Part shown: positions 1-12,900 of the stretch, piece after piece
Position numbering within the stretch: the first letter of the stretch is position 1
Layout: every line of letters starts with the position of its first letter
Origin: Sarcocystis neurona
Lineage: Eukaryota > Apicomplexa > Conoidasida > Eucoccidiorida > Sarcocystidae
DNA length: 64,000 nt
Assembly (NCBI GenBank): GCA_000727475.1
Contig: KL647288.1
Coordinates: forward strand, 1,027,285 to 1,091,284
Direction: 5' to 3'
Made by a program: the position numbers and the translations under genes
Notes under the pieces: generated by a model
What the model saw: only the letters and a program-made list of their open reading frames with translations
Told to the model about the DNA's origin: nothing
Database searches by the model: none

Positions 1-875
1 GCGGCACGTCTACTGGTCCATTCAGAGGATATTACATATATGTCCATCGACCTACCTATATTCGTGTCTTCTCTCTCTCTTTTCGTCGGACACGTGGATT
101 TAGATATGAAGAGGTGGGATACACCTATGCGTGTATGGAGGCAAAGGGTCGAAGGCAGTCGGAGTAGCAGCAGGAGGCGAGACGGCGCAATACACGAGAG
201 TGGGAACTTCGATGACAGGCAGACTAGGAAGTAGAAGTGAACAGCGCTGCAGAAATGAACGGAAAATGTTCTTCCCTCTTTTCCGACTCCCTATGGGCGT
301 CTTTTTGGCAGCGGACGTCTCGTAAGTCGCGGCCGCAGCTTCTCCACCTTCCGACGGGAGTTCATTGCGCTGCGCTGTTCGTCCGTCTCCACAAACACAA
401 GCAGTCTCCGTCTCTGTGTCTCTGCGTCTGTGTCCGTGTGTCTGTCTCCGCGTCTCCGTGTCTCTGTCTCTGTGTCTCTGCGTCTGCGTGTATACGCAGC
501 GTCTCGTTGTGAGGGGAATAGTGGGATATGAGAGGAGCCGCAGCAACTTCTTTTGTTAGGGAGGCGTTTCTGCAGATACGCAGCTCACGTATAGGCGCCC
601 GTTGTCTCTTCGGTGCGTCCAGCTGACGTCCTCCTCACATTTAGTTGTCGATGCTACGCTTCGAGGAGAAAGAGACAAACGCGTTTGTCTCTTTGCGAGA
701 CAGGAGAGAGAAGGCCTTTTTTCTTCCGTTGCGTGGGGGGGACTTGTATCTTGTCCTTTCCTTCTGCGTTTTGTTCTCTGCTTCCGCTGTTCCAAAAAAT
801 CCCTCCTTCGGTCCATCTGCACCCTTCTCTGCAATATGTCCAACGCATCCGCTATCTGTTGCTATCTCTCGCCAG
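1..875. other. No gene resolved; pyrimidine-rich sequence
   Basis: No convincing exon is visible here. Positions about 380-490 are a CT-rich tract built from TCTCCGTCTCTGTG-like units. A short open stretch after a CAG at about 161-165 (QEARRRNTREWELR) looks coiled-coil-like but has no donor before an in-frame stop. This is probably 5' or intronic sequence of the coiled-coil gene that follows. Confidence 0.4.
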
Positions 876-983
876 CGCAGCAAAGAAGCACTTGAAGAGG
901 AAAGAAGCAAATGGCAACAGCGGGAAGGTCACGCGATTCTTCAGTTCTACAGAGTTGTTGGACGCTACAAAGTTCAACTCCTG
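876..983 (+). CDS. Coiled-coil exon, 36 codons
   Basis: A pyrimidine-rich stretch precedes CCAG at 872-875. The open stretch begins RSKEALEEERSKWQQREG and ends with CTG before the donor GTAAAT at 984. It is phase 0 on both sides. Charged, heptad-like composition suggests coiled coil. An alternative acceptor CAG at 878-880 would remove two codons' worth of sequence at the start. Confidence 0.5.
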
Positions 984-3900
984 GTAAATCTCTCTTTCTG
1001 TCCTCTTCACTCTCCCGTTCTCGACCGCGACCACGCGTCCGGTCTCCGTCTCCTTCCCTCTCTTTTCGTGTCTCCACCACTCGTCCCCTCTCCGTCTCAT
1101 TCCCACTCTTCTCCCGTCTCCACCACCTGTTCTGTCTCCGTCCCCTTCCCTCTCTCTGTCCCGTCTCCGTCTCTCTATCGATTCCCCTGTCTCCCTTCCC
1201 CTTTCTTTCTGTCTCTCTCCTTTCCCGTCTCCACCACTCGTTCTGTCTCGTCTCGGTCTCTCTGTCCCGTCTCCGTCTCCACTCTCGCCTGGTAACTCTC
1301 TTCATCTCTTCCTGTCTCCCTGTCTCTACCTCTCTTCCTGTCTCCGTCTCCGTCTCTGTCCACCTGTGCCTCACAATTTCTCTCTGTATCGTTCTCCCTC
1401 TATTTCTCTCTATCGATCTGTGGCACCGTCTGTCTCCATGTCTCCCGTGAGTTACCTGCTCCATCTCCCTCTGGTCAGTTGCCTCTCTATAGCTGTCTCT
1501 CTTTTTATGCCTCCACCCCTCTCTTTACCTTCTCTATCTTTCTCCATCTCTTTCTGTGGCTTTCTTCTCTCAATCCCTACCTTCCCCTTTACTTTTGTCT
1601 TGTCTCTGTATCTGCATGCGTCGGTCTCTCACTCTATGTGCCTCTCTCTATGTACCACTCTCTATGTACCTCTCTCTCTTCCTAATTTGTCTCTCTCTAT
1701 GTCTCTGTGCCTTTATCTCTGTGTGTCTATCTCCCTCTTTTTTTTTCTCTTTATTTCCTTCTCTCTATTTACTCCCCGTTCTCCCGTCTCTACTTTCTCT
1801 CTTCCTGTGTTTTCCTGTGTCTGCATCTATTCTCTCTGTCTCTTTCACCACACACATACATATGTGTCTGTGTGACTGCGTTCATTGCAAGTGCCCTGTA
1901 CGTGTGTCTGTGAATAGGACACAGAGAAGATCTTTTCCGTTTCTTGACTCTCTCCGTATATGCAGATGGGGAGGACGGTGTATATATGTGAAGGGGAGGG
2001 GGAGAGAAACAAGCCGTGCCTCATGCGTGAGAAGCGTCTTTTCTTTGGCGGAGAGAATTTCCTTCATTTGCGCCTGCGGAACGACCCCAGGGAAAGCAGC
2101 AGCATCTCTTCTATAGGAACCACCGCTTTTTTTGGTGTACATGAGCACGTCTCTTTCTCTGTGTATGTGTGTGTCACGAGTAGAAATACGGCGCGCTTGT
2201 TGCCAGCAACGGCCTCTTTGCTGCCGCCAAACTCGTCGCGGTTATTTGTTGTTGCTGCTGCTGCTGTGTGCTGCTGCCGAAGGAGGATGCAGCAGGCGTC
2301 AACCCGGCCCACACCTGCCCGGCAAATCTTTTCTACTCGACCACAGAAAATTCACTTCTGTCTTCTACACAGTCTACACAGTATATATATGTATATATGT
2401 ACACATATATACACATACGTATTACTATCTGTCAATACATATACGCAAATACATATAGTCGTATTCACTCCTGTCTACACAGAGTACATATAGATATATA
2501 TATATATACGTGTGTATATATATATATGAGTAAACGTATACAGGTGTATATGTCTCTGTATAGATATCTATCTAGGTACGTATACACGTAGTAGTACAGA
2601 GTACATATATATGTATATATATGTGTATGCGTCTCTCTCTCTCTATATGTGTATTTATATGTGAAGGGAATGCCGAGGCATTGTTGTCTTTTTGTTGACG
2701 TCCTTGGGGACAAGAGAGAGCGTTGTTTTTCCTCTTTTTGCGAGGAGTGGGGAAGAAGGATTGGCCTCTTCGATAAGTTTTTGCGTGGGGGTAGAAGAAA
2801 GACAGATGTCTGCTGTCAAGAATGCCGCAGGGATGGGGGAATGTGTGGACTTGTGTGATGGGAGCGATTTTTACGTAGGTTTGCAAAGAGAGGCTCCGAG
2901 ACTTACAAGCAGATCACGAAATTCAGCAGAGTGAAATTGCCTCGCTTGCTGCTCTGCTTCATGAGGCCCAACACCGCAAGTTCGCTCGCATGCTGGTACG
3001 TCGTCAAAGCCAAAAGGAGGGGGGAAAAGGGATCGAACAGCACCGGGACACAGAGTAGTCTCACCTGCAACTGAATACAAACATGCCTATATTTTTTTAT
3101 TTGCACGCGCATACGCATGCATATCTCTCTCTCTATATGTATATATATCTATTTGTCTGTTTCTCTTTCATAGCCATATATGTGCCTCCCTGTCTTGTAG
3201 ATTCTCAGAAGGATGAATAGCGGCAGACCACGCTACTGGCCTCCTGTTAAAGGCGGAGATCTCCTGCAGCAACTCGACACACATATTTATATCTACCTGT
3301 ACACATATATATATATATATATATATTGCAGTAGCCAAATGCAGCAGTCCCGCTCTACATCTATGTCTATATATCTAACAATACCCATATATATGTATAT
3401 TGAAGCAGTTATATATTCAGAACTATACATCACAATATGTATATACTGCCGGGTCTGTGCATACGTGTGTCTCTCTCCCTCTCTCTCCATATTTATGGGT
3501 AGAGGAAGAGATGGGTGAAATGCATGCAGCAAACATGTATGTGTACACACGGATATATGTAATAGTAAAAAGGGACCAATGCAGAAGTCAAGGGGAACAT
3601 GTGTGAACTCGTGTAGGACACGGATGTATGTGTGTATATGTGTACGGGGAAGGAATAGCGATGAACCGGGGCCAACCTCAGAAGAGTTTTCGACGGCACA
3701 TTCGTGGAGGGCAAACGAAAAATTTTGTTGGATGTGTGGAGGCACATCTGCATGTGTCTTGCTGCTCGTAGGCGAAGCTCCACGCCGTGGACGAGGAGAA
3801 TAAAACGCTTCGACAACGCGAGGGCCTCTGGCATTCCCTGGCAGTGGTACGTTTTTTCTTCCCGTAGCTCTGTCTCTCTATCTTCCCCGGCACTCCTCCC

Positions 3901-6900
3901 ATTATTCTCCTATATACCTATATATATACGTATACCTACATATATATATACATATATATATATATATAGAGAGAGAGAGATACGTATGTATACACACGCA
4001 CATATATATATATATATGTATGTGAGCAAGCACATATACACTAATATGCTAAAGAATACACATATACATATACCTTTGTATATATATATATATATATATG
4101 CACTCAAAAAGTCTCCTATAGTCAACAATGTCCAACTCAGATTCTCTGTTTATATATATATATATGTATATATATGTATGTGTATACATATTTGTGTATA
4201 TTTACATATATATATATATATATGTATCTATAGGACATATATCTATCTATATATATGTCTATATATGTGCATTGGGCTGGCACTTTTTTTAATTGTCGGG
4301 CTGTCTCTCTCTGTCTCTGCCGTCGGTCCTATTCAAACGCGAGACGTCTTTGCACCTGCTGCTGCCACGAGGGCTCTGCGTCTGCTCCTACATTTGTCGT
4401 CGGTCTTTACGCGCGAGTAGCACTACTACATATATATATACATATATTTTATATTATTTGTATATGTGACTGAGTGTGCTGCCTATGCCGTGGATCTCTA
4501 TACGCGAGCCTGGGTCACTAGTACATACATATCTATATATTCCATTGTTTGTGTATATCGTTGCGTCTGCTGCGTATGTCGTGGGTCTCTATACGCGAGC
4601 CTGGGGCACTAATATACATATATTTAAATATATTGGAATATTTCTATGTATGTGAGATCTGTCTTTGCTCTTGGTAGAGAACCCCGGAGCGAAGACAGCA
4701 GATCGACTTCTTTTCCCTCCTTTTCTTATTTGCTTATCCTAGGGAAACAAAGAGACCCGCCTTTCTTCTGTTTTATTGAATCAGCAGAGAAGACTGTAGG
4801 GGGACTTGTGCCCTTTTTTTTACTTGTGCGTCCTTCATACAAACATTGGCACAGGATACGAACAGCAGAGAGACCTGCGTCTCTTTTAGAAAAGCCGGCG
4901 CAGAGCAGAGAGCAGAGCGACTTTTCCTCTTTTCTTCACTTGTTCGTCCATCGTTAGAAAAACTTGCACACAACGAAACAGAGAGTGCCGCACCTTCTCT
5001 CTTGTGGCAAAAGTAGCAGCGAAGACAAAAGGGCGACTTATCCTTTCTTTAAAGCTTTCTTCTTCCGCGTGCTGTTCTCTTGTCCGGGCAGCAGCAGCAG
5101 CAGGCAAAGACAGCCAGAGGGAGTAGTAGGGCGAGGCGCAAAGCCGCAGCAGAGACGGAGTGGTCTTCCGGGTGTCTAGACACCAGGCAGTCTACCTGTC
5201 CGTCATTTTGGCCAGAGCGCCGCACACACAAACACACAGACCCCACCCTGGCGTTGCCCGTGCACGCATGCCAGAGGAAGACAGAGCGTCCTTCATGCAG
5301 AAGTTGCCGGTCTATAGCCTCACAAGAAGGCGTGTTTTTGCTTTCCTCTTTCTCCCTCTGTGTGTGTCTGCGTTGCCTTCCGCTCTGCTGCGGCCCGCTG
5401 ATTAGAGGCTGGCACGTGAGCTGCAGCGCGGGGCGACGATGACGGAAGCAGCAGCGCATGCCATTGCTGCCACGTGGGCGCAGCTCGCCGGGTCCATCAG
5501 CGACCCCCACGACGCTTCCACCGTCCTCTGCAGCAACGGGAGCAGCAGCAGCAGCAAAATGAGGCCTCGGAGAAGCGGTGGCAAAAGTCAACGTTGGGCC
5601 GGCCCAAGTGAAAAGGCAGAGCAGGCAGGATGCGCCTCGCCCACCGGCGCGTCGCCGACGCGAGCCTCCTCGTCTTCTGCCGGTGGGAAAAACAAAGGCA
5701 ACGGCAACAGCAACGGCAGCGGCAACAGCAACAGCAGCGGCAGCAACAACGGCATTGGCGGCAACAGCAACGGCAGTGGCAGCAAGAATGGCAGTGGCAA
5801 CAGTGCCTCTGCGCGGGCGAAGGAGAGGAGAGCAGCGTCGGCTTCTGCGCCTTTTTCGTTGTGGGGCGGACGCGAGGGAGTGAGAAACAGCCTGGGTGAC
5901 TCTTCCAGTTGCGCCAGCAGCAGCAGCAGTGCCACCTGGAGCAGCAGCAGCAGCAACGGGCGCAGCAGGCCGAGAAGCTGCAGCGCCGACAGGCAACTCG
6001 ACAGCGGGAAAACAAAAAATTGCAACATATCCCTGAAAAGAGTCTCGGGAAGAAATGCATGTGTTGGTGCTGGGGCTGCAGATCCTCAAGGAAAAACCCA
6101 AGCAATTGTGTACAATCACCGAAGGAATGCAGCTGCGGACATTGAGACTTCTAGCTCCGCTGCTGCTGTGGCTCCTGCTGCTGCTGCTGGACCTGCAGCT
6201 CTTGGTCCTGCTGCTGCTGGTGCTGCGGCTGTTGCTGCAGAGTCCCCCGACTTGCCGCTTTCGCTTGTAGCCCCTGCCGCTGGCTCTGCCGCAGCCGTGG
6301 AAGGCGAAGCCTGTCTCCCACCTGCAAGCGGCAGCAACGCCTCTGCCTTGGTGGCTTGCTGCTTCGCAGAAATGCGGAGCTTTGCTGTGGGGCGAGCAGC
6401 AGAAGAGGAAGCAGCATCGAGAGGGGCAGCACTTGAAACGGGCGGAGACGAAGAAGAATTTTTCGAGACGGGGCTGCCGCTGCTGTTTCCTCTGGAAGCG
6501 AGCAGCTGCAGGAGACCTGCTCCGAACGCCGGAGACGAGACCGCAACAGAGGACGCGGAAGCTCTGTGCGCTGTCTCCAAGCAGCGACAGAAGAGGCAGC
6601 AGCAGCAGCAACGCTCCCCTGCAGCAGCAGCGGCAGAAGAGCAGCAGGCTAAGGAGGAGCAGCCATTTGCAGAAGACGGACGATGGGCAGCAGGGCAGGA
6701 AGGAGCGGGGGAGGACTGGCTGCGAGTACTCGAAGCGATGGCTCGTGAGGGCATGACTTTGCTGACGAAACAGCAGCATCACAAAGAAGCTCAAGTACGG
6801 GACACTTGTCTGCTGCTTCCTACTTTCAGACAAAACTCTGTACATTTCCTTTTCCCCTCGCACGTGTGTGAAGCCTGCGGGGATGAACAGCGAAGTGCGC

Positions 6901-9900
6901 TTTTCTTCCCTGCATGCCATTCCTCGGGTTCTCCTGTCCTTTTCTGTCTGTCTTTCTCTTCTTATTATCCCTTTTCCTCCCTTTGTTTCAGTCTCCCATG
7001 TTCTCACGGTCGTCGGTTGTCTTCCATTCCCCTCCTCCTCAGTCGTCCTCTCTTCTTCTGTCCTCTCCTCGCTTTCTGTCTTTTTCTGCTCGGGAAGAAA
7101 ACCCAGCAAACAAAGACGTGCACCACTCTGTTATGTAACGCTTGCAAGAGAGACGCTGCGTAGCGCGTGCGGGGGGATGGGACGCGCTGTCCTCTCCAAG
7201 GGGCCGTCCACACACCCCACACACACTAACGCAGATGCTGGTGACGGCCTCGAGGGTTCCAGCCGTTGAAAAAGTCTAGCAGCAGAGGGCGTGCTGCCCG
7301 GGCCCTTTGTTTTTTCGGTGCTATTGTAAGTCGTATCTGGCTGTATACATACATATACATATATGTATGTATATGTGTATGTGTATGTGTGAGGGGACAT
7401 CGAAGGCGTCTCCTTGTCTCCAACATCTCTGTGTGTATCTGGAGCAATGCGACAGGTCTGTGCTGCTGCTGGTGCTCCTCTGCCGACGAGGGATCTGTGC
7501 TGCTGCTGCCCTGCCTGGTGTGTGCAGCTGGCGGCCCTGCGAGAGACGCTGCAGCAGCAGCAGCGGCGCAGCGAGGAGTTGCTGCTCTGCCTGGAGGACG
7601 CCGCTGCGACCATCAAAGGCATGCGGCACCAGCAGCAACTACTGCAGCAGCAGGTACGCAAGGCGCGCTGCTGCTTGTCTGCCAGTCGCCATGCATTCCT
7701 CTCTTCGCATCTACTGCACGTCCACGCTTTTCTCTCCCCATGCTACAGTAGTGTGTGCACGCCCCCCGGTGTACCGACACCGTCCGCGTAGGTGTACGTA
7801 CACCGGTCCATCCGCAGGGTTCTCCGCAGCTCTGATGATGTCACCGGCTGATCGAGTCCAGGGGAAAAATGTGAACTTTCACTTGCTGTCGGCCGCGCGA
7901 CGAGGACGATCGACAGTCAACGAGGCGGGGACTGCTGACCTTTCCGACGGCAGGGGTGTCTCCATCTACGGCACACGGAGACATACTTGCGAAATTGTAT
8001 TTCTGTACAAATTCGTGTTTTTCATTCTCCACGCACGTATACACGCACACGTCTCTGTCTCTCTCTTCGCATACTGATATATATACATAAAGTAATAAAT
8101 CTCTATATGTTTGTATCTGTCTCCCTCCCCGTACACATGTATGCGAACGGCTAAATAAACAGATAAATATATATGTGTACACGTATATCCGTGTATGCTG
8201 CCCCTTACATATACCTCTCTACATATATATATATATATGTATAATATGTGGATGAATGGATAAATATAGATATATATATATGTATATATATGTACCTACA
8301 CTTCCCCGTCTCTCTCTCCGTCTACATATATATATATATGTATACATTGCATGGGTACTTGACGTCATGTTCTCCACGTTGTTGCCACAAGCGGAAGCTT
8401 GTGTGTCCCTGCTACTTTTATTTCTTTGCTTTTTTGCCACAGCACCGGCTCGCCGCGGAAGCCGTGCACCACTTAAGAAGCTACGCTTATGGGTGGGAGG
8501 AGAAAGCTCAAGCACTGGCAGACGCTTGCGCAAAGAAATACCAACAACTGCAGGTCGAATACAAGGAAGTATCCGTCCTCTACAAAAACTGCCTTTTCCT
8601 GCTGCATCCCTCCTCTGCTGACGCTGCTGCTGGCGCTGCTCCTGCAGCAGCCCCCGTCGCGCCGCCGGCTGCGTCCGTCGCTCTTCACGAAAATCGAGGC
8701 GGGGAGGAGGAGCTGCATCAGCAGCGACAGAAAGGACCACAGCAGCAGCAAGCTCAACACCAACAAGCTCAGCAGGAACAGGCTCCGCAGGAACAGGCTC
8801 CGCAGCAGCAAGCCCAACAGCAGCAACCACAGCAGCAGCAGCAGCAACAAGGTGCTGCTGAGCAGCAACAAGATCAGCAGCAACTGCAGCAGCAGCAAGC
8901 TAAGCAGCGGCAGCAGCAGAGAGGAGGTGACGGAGCTCATATGAACATGCCACAGGAAGGGAAGCAGATTTCCACAACGGGTACGCAGACGGAAGTGGAC
9001 AGTACCCCATGGAACCTCGCTGCTGCCCTTTTCGGCAGAAGTGGTGAGGCTTGGTGTGCAACAACAGCCGCTGCTGCGGGGCACGCGAGTGTTGCTGCTG
9101 ATTTTTGCGCTGCTTATAAGGAAAAAAAGGTTTTGTCTGCTGCTGTGCGCGCTGTTGCTGCTGGTCCAACTGCTGCTGAGGAGACTTTTGCTGCTTCAGC
9201 TGCTGCTGCACCTCTTTCTGCTGCGGCACATGCACTTTGCCGAAAGGAGGACGCACCAACAGCGACAGAGGAAGAAACTGGCAAAACGCAGAGGAAAGAC
9301 GAAGAGGAAAGTTCTGCAGTTCTGGTCGCGGGAAGAAATCCGTCGCTGACTCTGTTTTCTCTCTCTCCCGACGTTTCGGAGAATCTGCTGCTCTTCGAGG
9401 CATCTGCCGAGCGTACAGACACCGCGTGGACGCAGCAATGCGCCTCAGCCCACGACCCCCAGCGGAAGCAGCAGCTGCGCCCGCAGCAGTTCAGGAACAA
9501 GAAGCAGCATCAAGAGGAAGACAGGAAGGTAGAGGAGCAGGAGCAGCAGCAGAGCACGGCGCGCTGCAGCATGCTGCAGCACCCCCGGAGCTGCCGACAC
9601 ACACAGCGTCAGCAACATCTCGACAGCAAGCAGCAGAAGCCGCCGGGAGTGCTGGAGCAAAGGCATTACGCGCAGCAGCAACAGCCGCCATGCGAAGTAG
9701 ATACGGCAGTAGCAGAAGTACCGACCGAAGGGACGGAGACACACAGCAGCGGCAGGGTAAGAGAGGGCTCGGCTGTCGCTTTTTTGACGTGCAGAGGCGA
9801 CGACGACTTAGAGAACGAACTGCTGGTGTGCCAGCCCGCTAGCCCGCCTCGTCCACGCACCTGCAGCAGCACATGCAGCAACAACAGCAACAACAGCAGC

Positions 9901-12900
9901 AGCACCAGCAGCAGCAGCAGCAGCAGAGGGCGCAGCACGAACAGACACCGTGCTCCTGTTCCTCTTATGCAAGCAGAGCAGCAGCAGCCGCAGGACCACC
10001 AGCAGCAGGAGGAACATCGTTTCTTGCAGCAGAGGCATATCTTGGGTGAGGGACAGCAACGCTCGCTCAAGCAAGTAAATGCTGGTTTGCATTTTGATAA
10101 GCCTGCTGCCTCGAGCGGGAGCGGTCGCTCTGTCGCTTCCTCCCACGCCTCTGCTGCTGCTGCTGCTTCTTCCTGCGTCCCTCCGGCTCCTGTTGCTTCC
10201 ACGCAGCTCCCCTGCAGCTCCATGCAGCAGCAGCAGCAGGAAACGCAGCCGCCGCAGGAGCAGCAGCGGGAAGAGAAGGCACGTCAGCTGGAGGCGCAGC
10301 AGCAGCGGACAGAGGCCGAACAGGAGGCAGCAGTTAATTCAAGTGACAGCAACAAGCACAGCGGAGAGCCGATCCTGCAGGACATTTGTTGTACAGCGGC
10401 GGGTTTCTCACGAGCATCTGTGGCGGGCCAGGCAGAAGATCCGTCGCCAGAGACGAGAGAAAGGAGGGGAAGGAGACGAGCAGCAAGGGCAGCAAAGGAA
10501 GTAGCAGACGGTGAAAAAACAACTGCCTCGACAGCGCTCTTAGAGACAGCGAGGACACTGGGGATGCTGCAACTGCTGCAGCGGAACAAAAATGAACTGC
10601 TGCTGCAGCAGCGGGATCCGCTCAGCAGCAGCAGAGCAAGCAGCAGGAGCAGCAGCAACTATCGCAGCAGCGATTTCACGTCTCTGTGTGGGAACATAGG
10701 GCGAGATGCAGACGCGCATGCAAACCACCGCACACTTCACTGTCCTAGCGACAGGCCAGCTGCGTCACCGCGCTCTACGCCAGCAGGTATTCTACGAATA
10801 TTGTGTCTTCATCCCCACGGTTACTGCTGCTGTTGTGTCGCGTTTTCCTCTGGACACCGAGTTCCTGCTGCCCGGCTGCGGCGCCGCATCTGCTCCCCAT
10901 CTTTTCAAATGCAAGAAAGGTCTGCTTCTGCGCCGCTGCTGCTGCCCCTCTTCTGCTGGTGTTGCTGCTCTGCTGCTGCGGCTGCTGTGCCTCTGCTGGA
11001 TATGCACCTCTGCTGCTGCGGCTGATGTCCTCCTGTTGCGTATGCGCCTCTGCTGCTGCTGTGCGTCTGCTGCTGCATATGCGCGTCTGCTGCTGCGTGT
11101 GCGCCTCTGCTGCTGCTGTGCGTCTGCTACTGCTGCGCCGTTTCCGCTACTGCTGCCCGTGGTGTTAATTTTGCCGCTGCAGTGACTTCTGCATTGGTTG
11201 CCGTGACTCCTGTCGCCGCTGGATATGCTGCTCGCGCTTTTTCCTCTTCATCGTCCTGACCAGCCTGCTTCTATTCCTGCTGCTGCGGTGGCGTTCTTTG
11301 CTATCGCTGTCATCGCGCTGCTGCTGCTGGATGTGTGGCATGCTGTCTGCGTCCTCTTTAGACGGTGCGCCGCAGCAGCAGGAGGGCGTACGGCTGGCGA
11401 AGGTGCAGCAGCAGGAGCAGCCAGGAAAGGGGCAGCACGGGGAGGGGGAGGAAGAGGAGGAAGAGCAGAAGCAGCAGACGAGGCCAGAGGAGAGGCAGCA
11501 GCAGCTGCGGCCACAGGAGGAGGAGCAGCAGTTGCGACCACAGGAAGAGGAGCAGCAGCGCCCACAAGAGGAGGAGGAGCAGCAGCAGCACCGACCACAG
11601 CAGGGGGAGCAGCAGCAGCAGCGCTCGTGGATCCTACAAAAGGAAACCATCGCCTGCGACAACGTGAGCAGAAATTCGAAGATTCAGCGGCCGGCCTCAG
11701 GGTGTCCGCAGCTGCTGGAGTCTCTCGCTTGTGACGAAAACGTAGCCGAAAGTTCGTCTGCTGAAATTTATATTCATCAACACAGACCTGAACGCCGGCC
11801 TCACCCCCCCCCTGTTGTGGCATCTGTTGCTGGTACTTTTTCTTCTGAGCGCTCCCCTGCCTCTGTTGCTGTTTCGCCTTCTTTCTCCTCCCCTGCCACG
11901 CCTGCGTCTTCTTCTCTCGCCGCTAGTCCTCCACCTCCACCAGCTGCTCCCTCACCTCCTCCTGCTGCCTCTCCTGCTGCTGCTGGTAATACCGCATCTC
12001 CTGGTGCTGCTGCTGGGGCTCCCAGTGGTATTGCAAGAAGAACTGCAGCAGAGGCGGCATGGGACGCATTTGTACAGGCATATGAAAGCGAAGGGGCTGG
12101 TGCCACATGCGGGACGCCAAGCAGGAGCAATATCCTGCACAGGCCTGTTGCCGCTTCTGCTGCTGCTGCTTCTGCTTCTGCTGCATCTGCCTCTGTTGCG
12201 TCTTTCGCGTTTTCGTCTTTTCTTGCTGCGGGTCGGGCAGGTGTGGCGCCTGCTTCGTTGACCCCGAGGAGCCAGCAGGAAGAGCGTACGGAGAGAAAGG
12301 GCCTGCGAGAGCACTTCGACGTTGCCGCTGCTGCTGCCGTTGTTGCATCTCCTCGCTCTTTCTTTCCTGCTGCCGCCACCACTGCTGTTCAAGACGAGAA
12401 AGACAGGGAAGAGCAGCAGCAGCAGCTGCAGCAGCAAGGCGCAAGGAAATCGACTCCAGGCGAGGGAGGCGCAGGTGCAACGGCTTCGCCGCTACATGCG
12501 GCGACTGCAGCAGAAGGAACCACCAGCATTTGCGATGGCTGGGAGGAGACAGGCCCAGATGAAGACAAGACAGCTGCAGGAGAAAACGAAGAATTCTACT
12601 GGGGGAGGAAGGCTGCGACGCGCAGCAGCTGCAGCAGTAGCAACGGCAACAGAGAGAGCAGGAAGAACAGCAAGGGGACCAGTTGCAACGGCAGCGATCG
12701 CGACGGCAGCGATGTCTCCCGGCCCACACGCAGAAAAAGCTGGGGCAGAAGAAACAGCGGCTCGTCGAGCGACGAAGAGAAATTCACCTACAGGAGAAGC
12801 AGCAGCAGGATTTCAAATGCGTCTGACTACAGTGAAGGAACTGTCTGCATGCGATCCAGAGAAGAGAGTCCGCTGCCGGAGCAGCAGCGGCTCCAGCAAC

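Noticed and set aside
5049..7109. 686-codon minus-strand open frame
   Set aside because: It is the antisense of the plus-strand exon 5406-6794, is dominated by Ser/Cys/Ala/Leu from CTG repeats, and has no matching splice context.
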